Shown here in pieces: positions 17,699 through 27,259 of a stretch of DNA of 64,000 nt. The position numbers were made by a program, and so were the translations under genes. The notes under the pieces were generated by a model. It ran no database searches. It was given only the letters and a program-made list of their open reading frames with translations, and was not told the origin of the DNA. Within the stretch, counting starts at the first letter, position 1. Every line of letters begins with the position of its first letter. The stretch comes from GCA-958296115 sp965222445. Its GTDB lineage: Bacteria; Chloroflexota; Dehalococcoidia; Lucifugimonadales; CAJWER01. Location of the stretch: assembly GCA_965222445.1 (NCBI GenBank), contig CBDCTY010000002.1, forward strand, positions 2,480,001-2,544,000. The letters run 5' to 3'.

Positions 17699-20600
17699 TT
17701 GAACTTGTTGCGAGGGGAGCCTCGTATCCTTTGGCTCGCGTCATCGACTTTGCCACTGGTGCTGGCGGCCGGTGTCCTTCTTTGGGGAGGACGTTGCCGC
17801 CCAGCCCACGCCCAACCGAGCGTCTTGAACAGTCCAGTCATCACAGGCTTCCAGGACGACAGCGGAGTTCAGGGTGACCGGATTACCAACGACAACCTTC
17901 TGACTCTGTTCGGCACGGCGGGAGCGGGATTGAAAGTGCAGGCTTACAGGGGCAACAGTGTACTGGGCGACACCAACTCCGATGGTGGTGGAGCCTGGAG
18001 CCTCGTCCTTCAGCATCCCCTCCCCGATGGCCTGCACAGCTTCACCGCCACGGCCGCAGACGAGGACGAAGGCACCGTGAGCGACCGCTCCGACGCCTTT
18101 GACGTAACCATCGACACGACTGCCCCTGATAAGCCTGTCATAGTTCGGTTCGATGACGATACGGGGCTGCTCAATGACAACACCACAAACGACGTGACGT
18201 TGACATTGACGGGTCGGGCGGAAGCTCAGAGTGAGATCGAGGTCTTCGGCAACGGCGCAACTCTCGGATCTGCGCGCACCGATGAGATGGGTGCATGGAG
18301 CTTTGTTACCACAGAGCTAGAAGACGGGTACTACAGCTTTACTGCCGCCGCCACAGACGCGGCAGGCAACGTCAGCCGACGATCCGACCGCCTTGGCGCG
18401 ATAGTGGACACCGAGCCCCCTCCCAAGCCCGTCATCAGCGGCTACGAGGATGACCGTGGCCCGCAGACAGACCCAGGCACCGACGACACCACCCCAACAC
18501 TGAGAGGCACGACCGTGTCCTACGCGGTGGTCACGTTCTTCGACGGCGGCACGAGCATCGGCTCTACAGATGCCGACCCGCGTGGCGACTGGCGTTTCGA
18601 TGTGCCTCGGCTCTTGCCAGGAGTGCATGGGTTTACCGCCAAAGCCACCGATGATGCCGGCAACCAGGGCTCGGCATCCGATGTCTTCCGGCTGGCCGTC
18701 GGGCCGAACACACCACCGTCGTTCGACGAGGGAGAGACGACAGAGCGCTCAGTCGCGGAGAACGCTGTCGGGGGAGCCCTGGTTGGCTCTCCCGTCTCAG
18801 CCACGGACTCTGATGCAGGGGACATACTTCGATATACGCTCGTGAGCACTGACGATACTCCGTTCTTGATAGACTCCGAGACAGGCCAGATCAGCTTGGC
18901 CGCACAGCACGACCTGGATCGCCAGACAACACCGACATACACCTTCACAGTCAGCGTCACCGACTTCTTGTCGACATCGGATAGCATCACCATCACGATC
19001 AGCGTCGCAGAAGCGCTGGTTTCAGAGCCGCCGTCAGCTCCCACCGGTGGATTCTCTTTCGGTCCCGATAGCAGCGATACCCCCGAAAGCAAGCTCACAC
19101 TCCGCTGGGACGAGCCAACCCTGCCGGAAGGAGTCTCGGCGATCACCGGCTACGACGTCAGGTACAGGGAGGTGTCGACACCGGCTCCGGATTGGACTGA
19201 GCTGGAAGATATCGCAACCAATGCCAGTGCGGACATTCCGGTGCGCATCAGCGCATCGATCACTAGCCTGAAGTCGAACACGACGTACGAGGCCCAGGTA
19301 CGTTCTGTGAACCTGTCAGGCAGCAGTGACTGGGCGCTGGAAACTCCACTACAAGCCTCGACGGCGGTAGCCCAGTTGACTGTATCGTTCAGTGCGAGCT
19401 CGTATGGAGTCGACGAGGGCGCTACCAAGACGGTTACCGTGCTCGTAACTCCCTCCGCGGATCGCGACGACGATGTGACCGTCACCGCGTCAGGCAGCGG
19501 GGTCGAAGTATCGGGACTCGCCGGCGGGGTACTCGCCATTGCGCATGGGGAAGACCAGGCCACGTTCACCATCTCAGGGATCGAGGATGCCGACTCGGAC
19601 GACGCGTCGGTCCAGCTGTCCCTCAGCCTCACTGCGAGTGGCAGGATAACCATTGGAGAGCCCTCGTCCGCGGAGATTACTGTAACGGACACAGTGACCG
19701 CTCCGGGAATTCCTTCAAACCTGGCCGTAGAGGCAGCGGGTCCACGTCAGGTTTCCATAGGATGGGAGCCGCCTGCATCGGACGGTGGTGTACCGATTAC
19801 CGTGTACCTCATCGAGTGGTCGGAGGATGGCGAGTCCTGGCCGGAGGCCAACCGCTTCACCACTTCCTCCACGAGCTACAGCGATGACTCGATACAGCCA
19901 TCTACCACCAGGTACTACCGGGTGTCCGCAACCAATCGCCTCGGCACTGGTGACCCTACGCAGCCCGAAAGCGCGGCTACGCCCAGGGTCAATACGGCTC
20001 CGTCGTTCGACGAGGGCGAGACGGCCGAACGCACAATCCCAGAGAATGCTGCTGGCGGTGCACTGGTTGGCTCTCCTGTTTCGGCAACGGACACCAACTC
20101 AGACGACGTGCTTCGCTACAGGGTCTTGGCCACGAACGACACCCCATTCTTCATAGACTCAGAGACGGGTCAGATCAGCCTCGCAACTCGCCATGGCCTT
20201 GATCACGAGTCTATGTCGACATACACGTTCATGGTCACGGTCACCGACTCACTTTCGGCCTCGGACACCATCACCGTCACCATCTCAGTCACCGATGTTG
20301 AGGAGCCTCCTCCCGCGCCGACGGGTGATTTCTCCTTCGGCCCAGATAGCAGCGACAGTCCCGAAAGCAAGCTCACAGTTCTCTGGCCCGAACCGATTGT
20401 GCCGGATGGTGTCCCGTCGATCACGGCATACGACGTACGCTACAGGGAAAGAACAACGCCAGCATCAGTCTGGGTCGAGCTCGAAGATGTGGCAACGAGT
20501 CCGGCGGAAGGCGCCCCGGGACGCCTCAGTGCGTCCATATCGAGTCTGAAGTCCAACACCCCTTACGAGGCTCAGGTACGGTCTGTAAATCATGAGGGTA

Positions 20601-23296
20601 GCAGCGCCTGGGTGCCGGCGACTCCGGTCCAGGCCTCGACGGCCGTAGCTCAGCTCACAGTGGCGTTCAGTGAGGAAACATACGAAGTCGAGGAGGGCGC
20701 TGCGATAACTATCACCGTGCTCGTCACTCCCGCGGCGGACCGCGACGACGAACTGGAGGTTGTAGTGGTTGGCGACGGCGTGACCATATCTGGACTCGGC
20801 GCCAACAACGTGCTGGTCATTCCCCGTGGCAGTGAACGCGTGACGTTCACCGTTACGGGAATTGAGGATGACGATTTGGCCAATGCTCTGGTCGACCTCT
20901 CGCTGAACCCGACAAGCCGCAAGATTTCCACTGCAGAGCCGTACGTGGCCTACGTCACCGTAGTGGACAGTACGCCGCCCCCCACGCCCACGCCCACGCC
21001 AACACCCACGCCGACAGCCACGCCGACCCCTACGCCGACAGCCACGCCTACGCCAACAGCTACGCCGACGCCAACAGCCACGCCGACGCCAACAGCCACG
21101 CCGACCCCTACGCCCACAGCCACACCTACGCCGACATCAACGCCGACAGCCACGCCGACCCCTACGCCGACAGCCACGCCTACGCCAACAGCTACGCCGA
21201 CGCCAACAGCTACGCCGACGCCAACAGCCACGCCGACGCCAACAGCCACGCCGCCCCCTACGCCCACAGCCACACCTACGCCGACAGCCACGCCTACACC
21301 CACAGCCACACCTACGCCCACGCCAACACCCACGCCGACACCCACGCCGACAGCCACGCCAACGCCGACAGCCACGCCAACGCCGACAGCCACGCCTACG
21401 CCAACGCCGACGGCCACGCCTACGCCAACGCCGACGGCCACGCCTACGCCAACGCCGACGGCCACGCCAACGCCGACAGCCACGCCAACGCCGACAGCCA
21501 CGCCAACGCCGACAGCCACGCCAACGCCGACAGCCACGCCAACGCCGACAGCCACGCCTACGCCAACGCCGCCGGCCACGCCTACGCCAACGCCGACGGC
21601 CACGCCTACGCCAACGCCGACAGCCACGCCTACGCCAACAGCTACGCCAACGCCAACGCCGACAGCCACGCCTACGCCGACAGCTACGCCTACGCCAACG
21701 CCGACGGCCACGCCTACGCCAACGCCGACGGCCACGCCTACGCCAACGCCGACAGCCACGCCGACGCCAACAGCTACGCCAACGCCAACGCCGACAGCCA
21801 CGCCTACGCCGACAGCCACGGCTACGCCGACCCCGACAGCCACGCCTACGCCAACCCCGACAGCCACGCCTACGCCAACCCCGACAGCCACGCCTACGCC
21901 AACCCCGACAGCCACGCCTACGCCAACCCCGACAGCTACGCCTACGCCAACCCCGACGGCCACGCCGACGCCAACGGCGACACCGACGCCGACGCCGACA
22001 GCCACGCCAACGCCGACTCATACGCCAACGCCAACCGCGACGCCGACTCATTCGCCCACGGCAACAGCCACGCCTACCCAGAGGCCGACACCCACGCCCA
22101 CGCCGCCCCATGCTCCGACGCCGACCTATACGCCTAAGTCAACGTCGACTCCGACACCCACGCTCACACCCACGCCGACCTCGACGCCCACACCGATACT
22201 CACCCTGACAGCCACGCCGACCTCTACGCCCACATCCACACCTGCGCCGACGCCCACCCCGACAGCCACGCCTACGCCGGAGTCGACGTTCCCACCCGCT
22301 CATACGGCGACAGCCACTTCGACCCCAACGCCGAAACCCATTGCTACACTTACGCTGACAGCGACAGGCACCCCGGCCTCTACGCCAAGATCGACAGCCA
22401 CGTCGGTATCCACAGCCTCTCCTACGCCAACGCCACCTTCAACTGCTACGTTAGCGCAGACACCCACGGCCGCGATCGCATCGACGCCGACGCCAGCAGC
22501 CACGCCGACATCTGCGTCCACACCCACGCCGATTCATACGCCAACGCCCACATCGACTCCTACGCCGACGTTCACACCCGTGCCGACGCAGACACTGACA
22601 CCTATTCACACGCAGACGCCTCCGCCCACTTCAAGGCCCACACCAACCCTGGTGTCGACCGACGCGCCGATGCTGACACCGACATCTCTGGCGACATCCA
22701 CATCCAACGCCGCGTCGACCGCAGCCGCGGCACCGACACCGACACTTGTGACGACAGGCACTCATACGCCGACGCCTCCCGCTACGGCATCTCAGGCATT
22801 GACGCTTGCGGCGACACCCACGCCAACACCGACGCCAATATCCACGCCCACTCGTGCATCTACGGCTGCAGCAAGGCCCGAGCTCTCAATCGATGCAATG
22901 CCGACTCTCACCGCGACATCCACATTCACGCCGACGCCAATGTCGGTTTGGGAGCGGAGGCATGAATCAGCGCAGGCAGACTCGCCCTCACCGAATCAGA
23001 CCGGCGGCGCGAGTTGCAGTGCGGTGGGGGGCGGAGGGCAGGCAGGGATGGACTTCGGCATGGCGGCGTTCCTGGTGTTGCCGATTGCCCTTGCTGGCTG
23101 GGGCAGGCGACGCAGTGCAGTCAGCTATGTCGAGAAGATCCAACAAGCCCAACATGCACGCAGCACGGCCTTGCTCTCTGCGGCCTGCTTCCCTACAATG
23201 GATAGCCAGTCGGGGTGTGGCGCAGTCGGTAGCGCGCGTCGTTCGGGACGACGAGGTCGCTGGTTCAAGTCCAGTCACCCCGACCACCACTTCTAA
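17699..23296 (+). CDS. Giant secreted multidomain repeat protein (Ig-like, cadherin, FnIII, Calx-beta, Thr-Pro-Ala tract)
   Basis: The 1865-codon frame starts at TTG 17699, five bases after AGAGGA, and opens with a signal peptide ending in AHA near residue 38. Domains in order are three bacterial Ig-like repeats (about 45-340), a cadherin-like repeat (SFDEGETTERSVAENAVGG), FnIII, Calx-beta-like, FnIII, then a second cadherin-FnIII-Calx-beta set to about 1085. A Thr-Pro-Ala tract fills residues about 1093-1750. Near residue 1775 come a Cys-Ser, a Gly-rich stretch, a hydrophobic segment (about 1784-1803) and an Arg cluster, resembling tripartite C-terminal sorting signals. The last 55 codons run through a tRNA gene, so the native stop is probably lost. 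An adhesin or surface stalk is likely. Confidence 0.75.
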   Translation: MNLLRGEPRILWLASSTLPLVLAAGVLLWGGRCRPAHAQPSVLNSPVITGFQDDSGVQGDRITNDNLLTLFGTAGAGLKVQAYRGNSVLGDTNSDGGGAWSLVLQHPLPDGLHSFTATAADEDEGTVSDRSDAFDVTIDTTAPDKPVIVRFDDDTGLLNDNTTNDVTLTLTGRAEAQSEIEVFGNGATLGSARTDEMGAWSFVTTELEDGYYSFTAAATDAAGNVSRRSDRLGAIVDTEPPPKPVISGYEDDRGPQTDPGTDDTTPTLRGTTVSYAVVTFFDGGTSIGSTDADPRGDWRFDVPRLLPGVHGFTAKATDDAGNQGSASDVFRLAVGPNTPPSFDEGETTERSVAENAVGGALVGSPVSATDSDAGDILRYTLVSTDDTPFLIDSETGQISLAAQHDLDRQTTPTYTFTVSVTDFLSTSDSITITISVAEALVSEPPSAPTGGFSFGPDSSDTPESKLTLRWDEPTLPEGVSAITGYDVRYREVSTPAPDWTELEDIATNASADIPVRISASITSLKSNTTYEAQVRSVNLSGSSDWALETPLQASTAVAQLTVSFSASSYGVDEGATKTVTVLVTPSADRDDDVTVTASGSGVEVSGLAGGVLAIAHGEDQATFTISGIEDADSDDASVQLSLSLTASGRITIGEPSSAEITVTDTVTAPGIPSNLAVEAAGPRQVSIGWEPPASDGGVPITVYLIEWSEDGESWPEANRFTTSSTSYSDDSIQPSTTRYYRVSATNRLGTGDPTQPESAATPRVNTAPSFDEGETAERTIPENAAGGALVGSPVSATDTNSDDVLRYRVLATNDTPFFIDSETGQISLATRHGLDHESMSTYTFMVTVTDSLSASDTITVTISVTDVEEPPPAPTGDFSFGPDSSDSPESKLTVLWPEPIVPDGVPSITAYDVRYRERTTPASVWVELEDVATSPAEGAPGRLSASISSLKSNTPYEAQVRSVNHEGSSAWVPATPVQASTAVAQLTVAFSEETYEVEEGAAITITVLVTPAADRDDELEVVVVGDGVTISGLGANNVLVIPRGSERVTFTVTGIEDDDLANALVDLSLNPTSRKISTAEPYVAYVTVVDSTPPPTPTPTPTPTPTATPTPTPTATPTPTATPTPTATPTPTATPTPTPTATPTPTSTPTATPTPTPTATPTPTATPTPTATPTPTATPTPTATPPPTPTATPTPTATPTPTATPTPTPTPTPTPTPTATPTPTATPTPTATPTPTPTATPTPTPTATPTPTPTATPTPTATPTPTATPTPTATPTPTATPTPTATPTPTPPATPTPTPTATPTPTPTATPTPTATPTPTPTATPTPTATPTPTPTATPTPTPTATPTPTPTATPTPTATPTPTPTATPTPTATATPTPTATPTPTPTATPTPTPTATPTPTPTATPTPTPTATPTPTPTATPTPTATPTPTPTATPTPTHTPTPTATPTHSPTATATPTQRPTPTPTPPHAPTPTYTPKSTSTPTPTLTPTPTSTPTPILTLTATPTSTPTSTPAPTPTPTATPTPESTFPPAHTATATSTPTPKPIATLTLTATGTPASTPRSTATSVSTASPTPTPPSTATLAQTPTAAIASTPTPAATPTSASTPTPIHTPTPTSTPTPTFTPVPTQTLTPIHTQTPPPTSRPTPTLVSTDAPMLTPTSLATSTSNAASTAAAAPTPTLVTTGTHTPTPPATASQALTLAATPTPTPTPISTPTRASTAAARPELSIDAMPTLTATSTFTPTPMSVWERRHESAQADSPSPNQTGGASCSAVGGGGQAGMDFGMAAFLVLPIALAGWGRRRSAVSYVEKIQQAQHARSTALLSAACFPTMDSQSGCGAVGSARRSGRRGRWFKSSHPDHHF
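20980..22945 (+). repeat. Tandem hexanucleotide-based Thr-Pro/Ala-coding repeat
   Basis: Almost 2 kb of near-repeats built from ACG-CCN and ACA-GCC hexamers encode TPTPTATPTP-type sequence. The array is regular to about 22290 and then degenerates into Ser/Ala/Ile-containing variants. It reads as a stiff, probably O-glycosylatable stalk between folded domains and the cell surface. Such arrays readily change length by slippage. The complementary strand gives long artefactual frames of Gly-Val-Ala. Confidence 0.85.
23211..23286 (+). tRNA. tRNA-Pro (CGG)
   Basis: The acceptor stem CGGGGTG (23211-23217) pairs perfectly with CACCCCG (23276-23282), followed by discriminator A and an encoded CCA. 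The anticodon arm is CGTCG-TTCGGGA-CGACG, giving anticodon CGG. The T-loop is TTCAAGT. The C1-G72 pair is typical of bacterial tRNA-Pro. The gene lies on the same strand as, and inside, the open tail of the giant protein frame. Confidence 0.92.
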
Positions 23297-23401
23297 CAAC
23301 CGACCTTACCCGGAGTGCGGGTGACGGCCAGGGATTCCAGACGCCGGATAGATGCTTGTGCGGCGGGGCATGGTCGCCGGGCCGCCCCGACTACGGTGGC
23401 G

Positions 23402-23407
23402 TATAAT
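23402..23407 (+). promoter_or_regulatory. TATAAT -10 element before the flavin oxidoreductase/gcv operon
   Basis: A perfect TATAAT lies 35 bases upstream of the GTG start at 23443. No good -35 is present at the expected distance, so this is a partial promoter call. I looked for a glycine riboswitch in 23297-23442 and saw none. Confidence 0.4.
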
Positions 23408-23442
23408 GTCATAAGCGACATACTCTCGAGGTGAAGCCCGGC

Positions 23443-24357
23443 GTGACAAGACGAATAAAGCTCGGGGCGATATTCCCCCAGACGGAGATCGGCTCCGACC
23501 CAGCGGCAGTTAGGGACTATGCCCAGGCTGCCGAGTCGCTGGGGTACGACTACATCCTGGCCTTCGACCACGTTCTCGGCGCGAATCCCGCGAGCCGCCC
23601 AGGCTGGAGCGGGGTCTACAGCCACGAGGACGCATTCCACGAACCCTTCGTGCTGTTCGGCTATCTGGCCGCGGTGACCGAGCGGATTGGCCTGGCGACA
23701 GGCATCGTGATCCTCCCCCAGCGTCAGACTGTGCTGGTTGCGAAGCAGGCGGCCGAGGTCGACGTCCTCAGTGGCGGACGGCTGCGGCTCGGAATCGGGA
23801 TCGGATGGAACCAGGTCGAGTTCGAGGCGCTCGGAGAGGACTTCGGCAATCGTGGGAGGCGCTCGGAGGAGCAGATCAAGCTCATGCAGGCGCTGTGGCG
23901 CAGCGAGCTTGTCACCTTCGACGGACGGTGGCACAGGGTCACGGATGCTGGAATCAACCCAATGCCTGTGCAGCGGCCGATACCGGTCTGGTTCGGCGGA
24001 AGCGACGACAGAGTGCTCCGTCGAATTGCCCGGATGGGTGACGGCTGGATATCCAACCTTCGCCAGCCGGACGACAGGGCGCGGCGAATAGTCGACACCC
24101 TGCGAGGATATGCGGCCGAGGCCGGTAGGTCTGAAGACGAAGTAGGGATTGAGGGGTGGACGTCAATACGCGCCAGTGACCCAACTGAGGCGGTCCGGGC
24201 GTGGGCCGAAGTTGGTGCTACGCACGTCTCGGTCAACACAATGAGGGCCGGGCTCCGGTCGCCGCAGGAGCATATCGACGCCATCGGCAGATTCATGGAC
24301 GCGGCCAGTGAGTTCGGGAGCCAACACCATACGAAGAGCGGAGCGCAGGAGTCCTGA
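23443..24357 (+). CDS. LLM-class (luciferase-like) F420/FMN-dependent oxidoreductase
   Basis: This 304-residue TIM-barrel enzyme is a flavin- or F420-dependent oxidoreductase. Family hallmarks are LGAIFPQTEIG at the N-terminus, the RIGLATGIVILPQRQ strand, LSGGRLRLGIGIGWN, and RPIPVWFGGSDDRVLRR. I choose GTG 23443 because GAGGTGA (23428-23434) is placed eight bases before it, rather than the in-frame GTG at 23431 inside that site. Its stop overlaps the gcvT start (TGATG), so it is co-translated with the glycine cleavage genes. A role in one-carbon or amine metabolism is only a guess from context. Confidence 0.85.
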   Translation: MTRRIKLGAIFPQTEIGSDPAAVRDYAQAAESLGYDYILAFDHVLGANPASRPGWSGVYSHEDAFHEPFVLFGYLAAVTERIGLATGIVILPQRQTVLVAKQAAEVDVLSGGRLRLGIGIGWNQVEFEALGEDFGNRGRRSEEQIKLMQALWRSELVTFDGRWHRVTDAGINPMPVQRPIPVWFGGSDDRVLRRIARMGDGWISNLRQPDDRARRIVDTLRGYAAEAGRSEDEVGIEGWTSIRASDPTEAVRAWAEVGATHVSVNTMRAGLRSPQEHIDAIGRFMDAASEFGSQHHTKSGAQES

Positions 24358-25466
24358 TGGTTCTGAGACGAACGCCGCTATACGATCTCCACGTGTCCCT
24401 TGGTGGGCGCATGGTGCCCTTTGCAGGGTGGGACATGCCTGTGCAGTACACCAGCATCCTGGACGAGGCCCGTGCGGTCCGGTCGAGGGCCGGACTGTTC
24501 GACGTCTCGCACATGGGGCGAGTGGAGATACGCGGGGCCGATGCGGGCGCTTTCCTAAGCAGGGTGCTCAGCCCGGACATCTCGAAGCTGAGGATAAGGA
24601 GGGCGCGGTACGGCCTCATTTGCAATGAGGAGGGGGGAATTATCGACGACACTATCGTCTACCGCCTCGGCAAAGAGCGGTATATGCTCGTCCCCAATGC
24701 CTCCAATGCCGATACCGTAGTGGACTGGATCGGGCGGTGGCGCAAGCCGACTGACAGCGTGGAAGTCGAGACGGTCACCAGCGATCTGGCGATGGTCGCC
24801 CTCCAGGGGCCTGTGGCCCAGATGATGCTGTTGACCCTGACCGACTACGACGTCTCGTCTCTGAGGCTGTTCCGAACGGTCGAGACGGAGGTTGCAGGCG
24901 CCAATGCGATTGTCGCCCGGACCGGGTACACGGGCGAAGACGGGTTCGAGCTGATGGTCCCGTCCTCAGAGGCCCCCGGGGTATGGCAGGCGCTGTGCGA
25001 CGCCGGGGCCACCCCCTGCGGACTCGGTGCGAGGGACGTTCTGCGGCTCGAGGCCGGGCTTCCCCTTCACGGCAACGATATCGACGACAGCGTCAATCCC
25101 TATGAGGCTGGGCTTGACAGGTTCGTCAATCTCGACCGCGAGGAGTACATTGCCAGAGATGCCCTAACACGCATCGGCGAGGAAGGCCCCGCCCGCAGAC
25201 TGATAGGGTTCAAGATGGTAGGCCGGGGAATCGCCAGACACGGCCACGACATCTACTCCGGGGGCGAGCGAGTCGGCCATGTTACCAGCGGTAGCTTCTC
25301 TCCTACGCTTGACATGGCTATAGGCATGGGCTATGTTCGGGAGGATTTCTCGGCCCTCGGGGCACCCCTGCAAGTGGATATTCGCGGCCGCATGGTGGAT
25401 GCTGAAGTGGAGATGCTTCCCTTCTACGCCGAGCGGCAGGTCCCTATACTTGCGCCCGTTGGCTGA
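24357..25466 (+). CDS. gcvT: Glycine cleavage system T protein (aminomethyltransferase)
   Basis: The 369-residue enzyme transfers the methylene group from the lipoyl arm of the H protein to tetrahydrofolate, releasing ammonia. Characteristic segments are PLYDLHVSLGGRMVPFAGW, LFDVSHMGRVEIRG, RTGYTGEDGFEL and GLGARDVLRLEAGLPLHGND. The C-terminal barrel includes GHVTSGSFSPTL. Length is normal. It overlaps the upstream oxidoreductase by one base and is followed after about 55 bases by gcvH. Confidence 0.96.
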   Translation: MVLRRTPLYDLHVSLGGRMVPFAGWDMPVQYTSILDEARAVRSRAGLFDVSHMGRVEIRGADAGAFLSRVLSPDISKLRIRRARYGLICNEEGGIIDDTIVYRLGKERYMLVPNASNADTVVDWIGRWRKPTDSVEVETVTSDLAMVALQGPVAQMMLLTLTDYDVSSLRLFRTVETEVAGANAIVARTGYTGEDGFELMVPSSEAPGVWQALCDAGATPCGLGARDVLRLEAGLPLHGNDIDDSVNPYEAGLDRFVNLDREEYIARDALTRIGEEGPARRLIGFKMVGRGIARHGHDIYSGGERVGHVTSGSFSPTLDMAIGMGYVREDFSALGAPLQVDIRGRMVDAEVEMLPFYAERQVPILAPVG

Positions 25467-25522
25467 CCGATACTGTCGAATCGTGGCGGGGCCGAGCCTT
25501 CGCCTGCATGGAGTGTGAACGG

Positions 25523-25912
25523 ATGACCAGCCCCGCCGACCGCAGTTATATCAAGGAACACGACTGGGTACAGGTTGGAGACGACGGGATAGCCACATTC
25601 GGCATCACCGACTATGCCCAGGACAGCCTCGGCGACGTCGTATTCGTCGAGCTTCCGGAACCGGGCTTGGAGGTATCGCAGTCCGAGCCCTTCGGCGAGG
25701 TTGAGTCGGTAAAGGCCGTATCCGATCTGGTCGCCCCCGTAAGCGGCACGGTTGCCGATCGCAACGAGGCCGTGGTCGACGCTCCGGAGCTGGTCAACGA
25801 CTCGCCCTACGACGAGGGGTGGCTTCTCAAGGTCGAGATGGCAGACCCGACTGAGATGGATGACCTTATGTCTTCCGAGGAGTACGACTCGTTCCTCGCG
25901 TCCGAGTCCTAG
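25523..25912 (+). CDS. gcvH: Glycine cleavage system H protein
   Basis: This 129-residue lipoyl carrier shuttles the aminomethyl intermediate between the P, T and L proteins. The lipoylated Lys64 lies in GEVESVKAVSDL, preceded by the typical KEHDWVQVGDDGIATFGIT. The first ATG (25508) is less likely than ATG 25523: the latter has GGAG about nine bases upstream and gives the standard family length and N-terminus. It sits between gcvT and the split P-protein genes. No lipoamide dehydrogenase gene is in this window. Confidence 0.95.
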   Translation: MTSPADRSYIKEHDWVQVGDDGIATFGITDYAQDSLGDVVFVELPEPGLEVSQSEPFGEVESVKAVSDLVAPVSGTVADRNEAVVDAPELVNDSPYDEGWLLKVEMADPTEMDDLMSSEEYDSFLASES

Positions 25913-25924
25913 CAAGCTCCCCCG

Positions 25925-27259
25925 ATGGACGGCAACGGCTTCACCTCCCCATACACCCCCAATACCGACGAAGACCGACGGAGGATGTTGGACGCCATCG
26001 GCGTCGACTCCGTTAACGAATTGTTCTTGGACATACCCCCCGAGTACCGCAGCCCGGGCCTCGACCTGCCTCCACCCGCGTCCGAGCTGGAGCTTCGGCG
26101 AGAGATCGAAGCGATGGCTGAGATGAACCTTACGCCCGGCAAGTACTCCTGCTTCCTGGGCGGGGGGGCCTACCGCCACTTCGTGCCCGCGATTGTCCGC
26201 CAGGTAGCCGGCCGGAGCGAATTCATGACCTCCTACACGCCGTACCAGCCGGAGGTGGCCCAGGGCACACTCCAGGCCCACTACGAATTCCAGTCCATGG
26301 TCTGCCAGCTGACGGGCATGGACGTGGCGAACGCCGGCATGTACGATGGGTCGACTTCCCTGGCCGAGGCCGTCCTCATGGCAACCAGGGTGACGCGGCG
26401 GGACCGTGTAGCGATCCTCGACACGGTCTCGCCCTATCTGCGGAGCGTCATCGAGACCTACGTGGAGGCGCCGGGACTGAAGATAGACGTTGAGAGCTCC
26501 GAAGGGGACGCGATCCCGGACGACGTGGCCTGCTTGGTCGTCCAGCAGCCGAACTTCTTCGGCTACGTCGAAGATATGTCGGCCCTGTCCGAGGCCGCAC
26601 ACTCTAGCGGCGCTCTGCTGGTGGTGTCCTGCGACCCTCTTTCACTGGCTATGTTCAGGCCGCCCTCTGAGTTCGACGCGGACATAGTCGTGGCGGAAGG
26701 GCAGGCGCTAGGTGTCGCCCCCACCTACGGCGGGCCGTACGTCGGCTTCTTTGCCTGCAAGCAGAAGTATATGCGGCAGATGCCTGGGCGTATCGTTGGC
26801 AAGACACGGGACACGAAGGGCCGGACCGGGTATGTCCTGACGATGCAGACCCGCGAGCAGCACATCCGGCGGGAGACCGCGACTTCGAACATATGCACGT
26901 CCGTCGGCCTGATTGCCCTGATGTCCACAGTCTACATGGCTGCCCAGGGCAAGCAGGGACTCCGGCACGTCGCCGAGCTGTGCTACCACAAAGCCCACTA
27001 CGCGGCGTCTCTGATCGGGCAAATTCCTGGGTACTCCATTCCGCTGGAAGGCACGTTCTTCCGAGAGTTCGTAGTCGAGTGTCCTAGGCCGCCATCTGAG
27101 ATCAGCGATCGGCTGATCGAACACGGCATCATCGGGGGCCTGGACGTGAGCGATCAGATCCCAAACGGGATGCTCGTGTGCTGCACGGAGGTCAACTCTC
27201 GCGACGAGATTGAGGGGCTGGCGAAAGCCCTCGCGGAGGTCGGAGACTCCCATGACTAG
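25925..27259 (+). CDS. gcvPA: Glycine dehydrogenase (decarboxylating) subunit 1
   Basis: The 444-residue protein is the N-terminal-type half of a split P protein, the PLP-dependent decarboxylase of glycine cleavage. Hallmarks include the opening YTPNTDEDRRRMLDAIG, FLGGGAYRHFVPAIV, SYTPYQPEVAQGTLQ, and RETATSNICTSVGL. The split arrangement is standard in many bacteria and archaea. It begins 12 bases after gcvH and overlaps the second-half gene by eight bases, as expected for a heteromeric enzyme. Confidence 0.96.
   Translation: MDGNGFTSPYTPNTDEDRRRMLDAIGVDSVNELFLDIPPEYRSPGLDLPPPASELELRREIEAMAEMNLTPGKYSCFLGGGAYRHFVPAIVRQVAGRSEFMTSYTPYQPEVAQGTLQAHYEFQSMVCQLTGMDVANAGMYDGSTSLAEAVLMATRVTRRDRVAILDTVSPYLRSVIETYVEAPGLKIDVESSEGDAIPDDVACLVVQQPNFFGYVEDMSALSEAAHSSGALLVVSCDPLSLAMFRPPSEFDADIVVAEGQALGVAPTYGGPYVGFFACKQKYMRQMPGRIVGKTRDTKGRTGYVLTMQTREQHIRRETATSNICTSVGLIALMSTVYMAAQGKQGLRHVAELCYHKAHYAASLIGQIPGYSIPLEGTFFREFVVECPRPPSEISDRLIEHGIIGGLDVSDQIPNGMLVCCTEVNSRDEIEGLAKALAEVGDSHD

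Noticed and set aside
20950..22005. Minus-strand 351-codon frame of Gly-Val-Ala repeats, and a second Arg-Cys-rich minus-strand frame over 21137-22111
   Set aside because: Both are the complement of the Thr-Pro-Ala-coding hexamer array. They have no start signal or folded-domain sequence and are artefacts of repeat composition.
20980..22945. Possible CRISPR array
   Set aside because: The repeats are contiguous hexamers with no unique spacers and are in frame within a secreted protein.
23297..23442. Glycine riboswitch before the gcv operon
   Set aside because: I looked for the paired-aptamer pattern in the short leader and saw no matching conserved core. There is only a TATAAT box.
25424..26602. 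Minus-strand 392-codon frame
   Set aside because: It is antisense to gcvH and gcvPA and without domain content.
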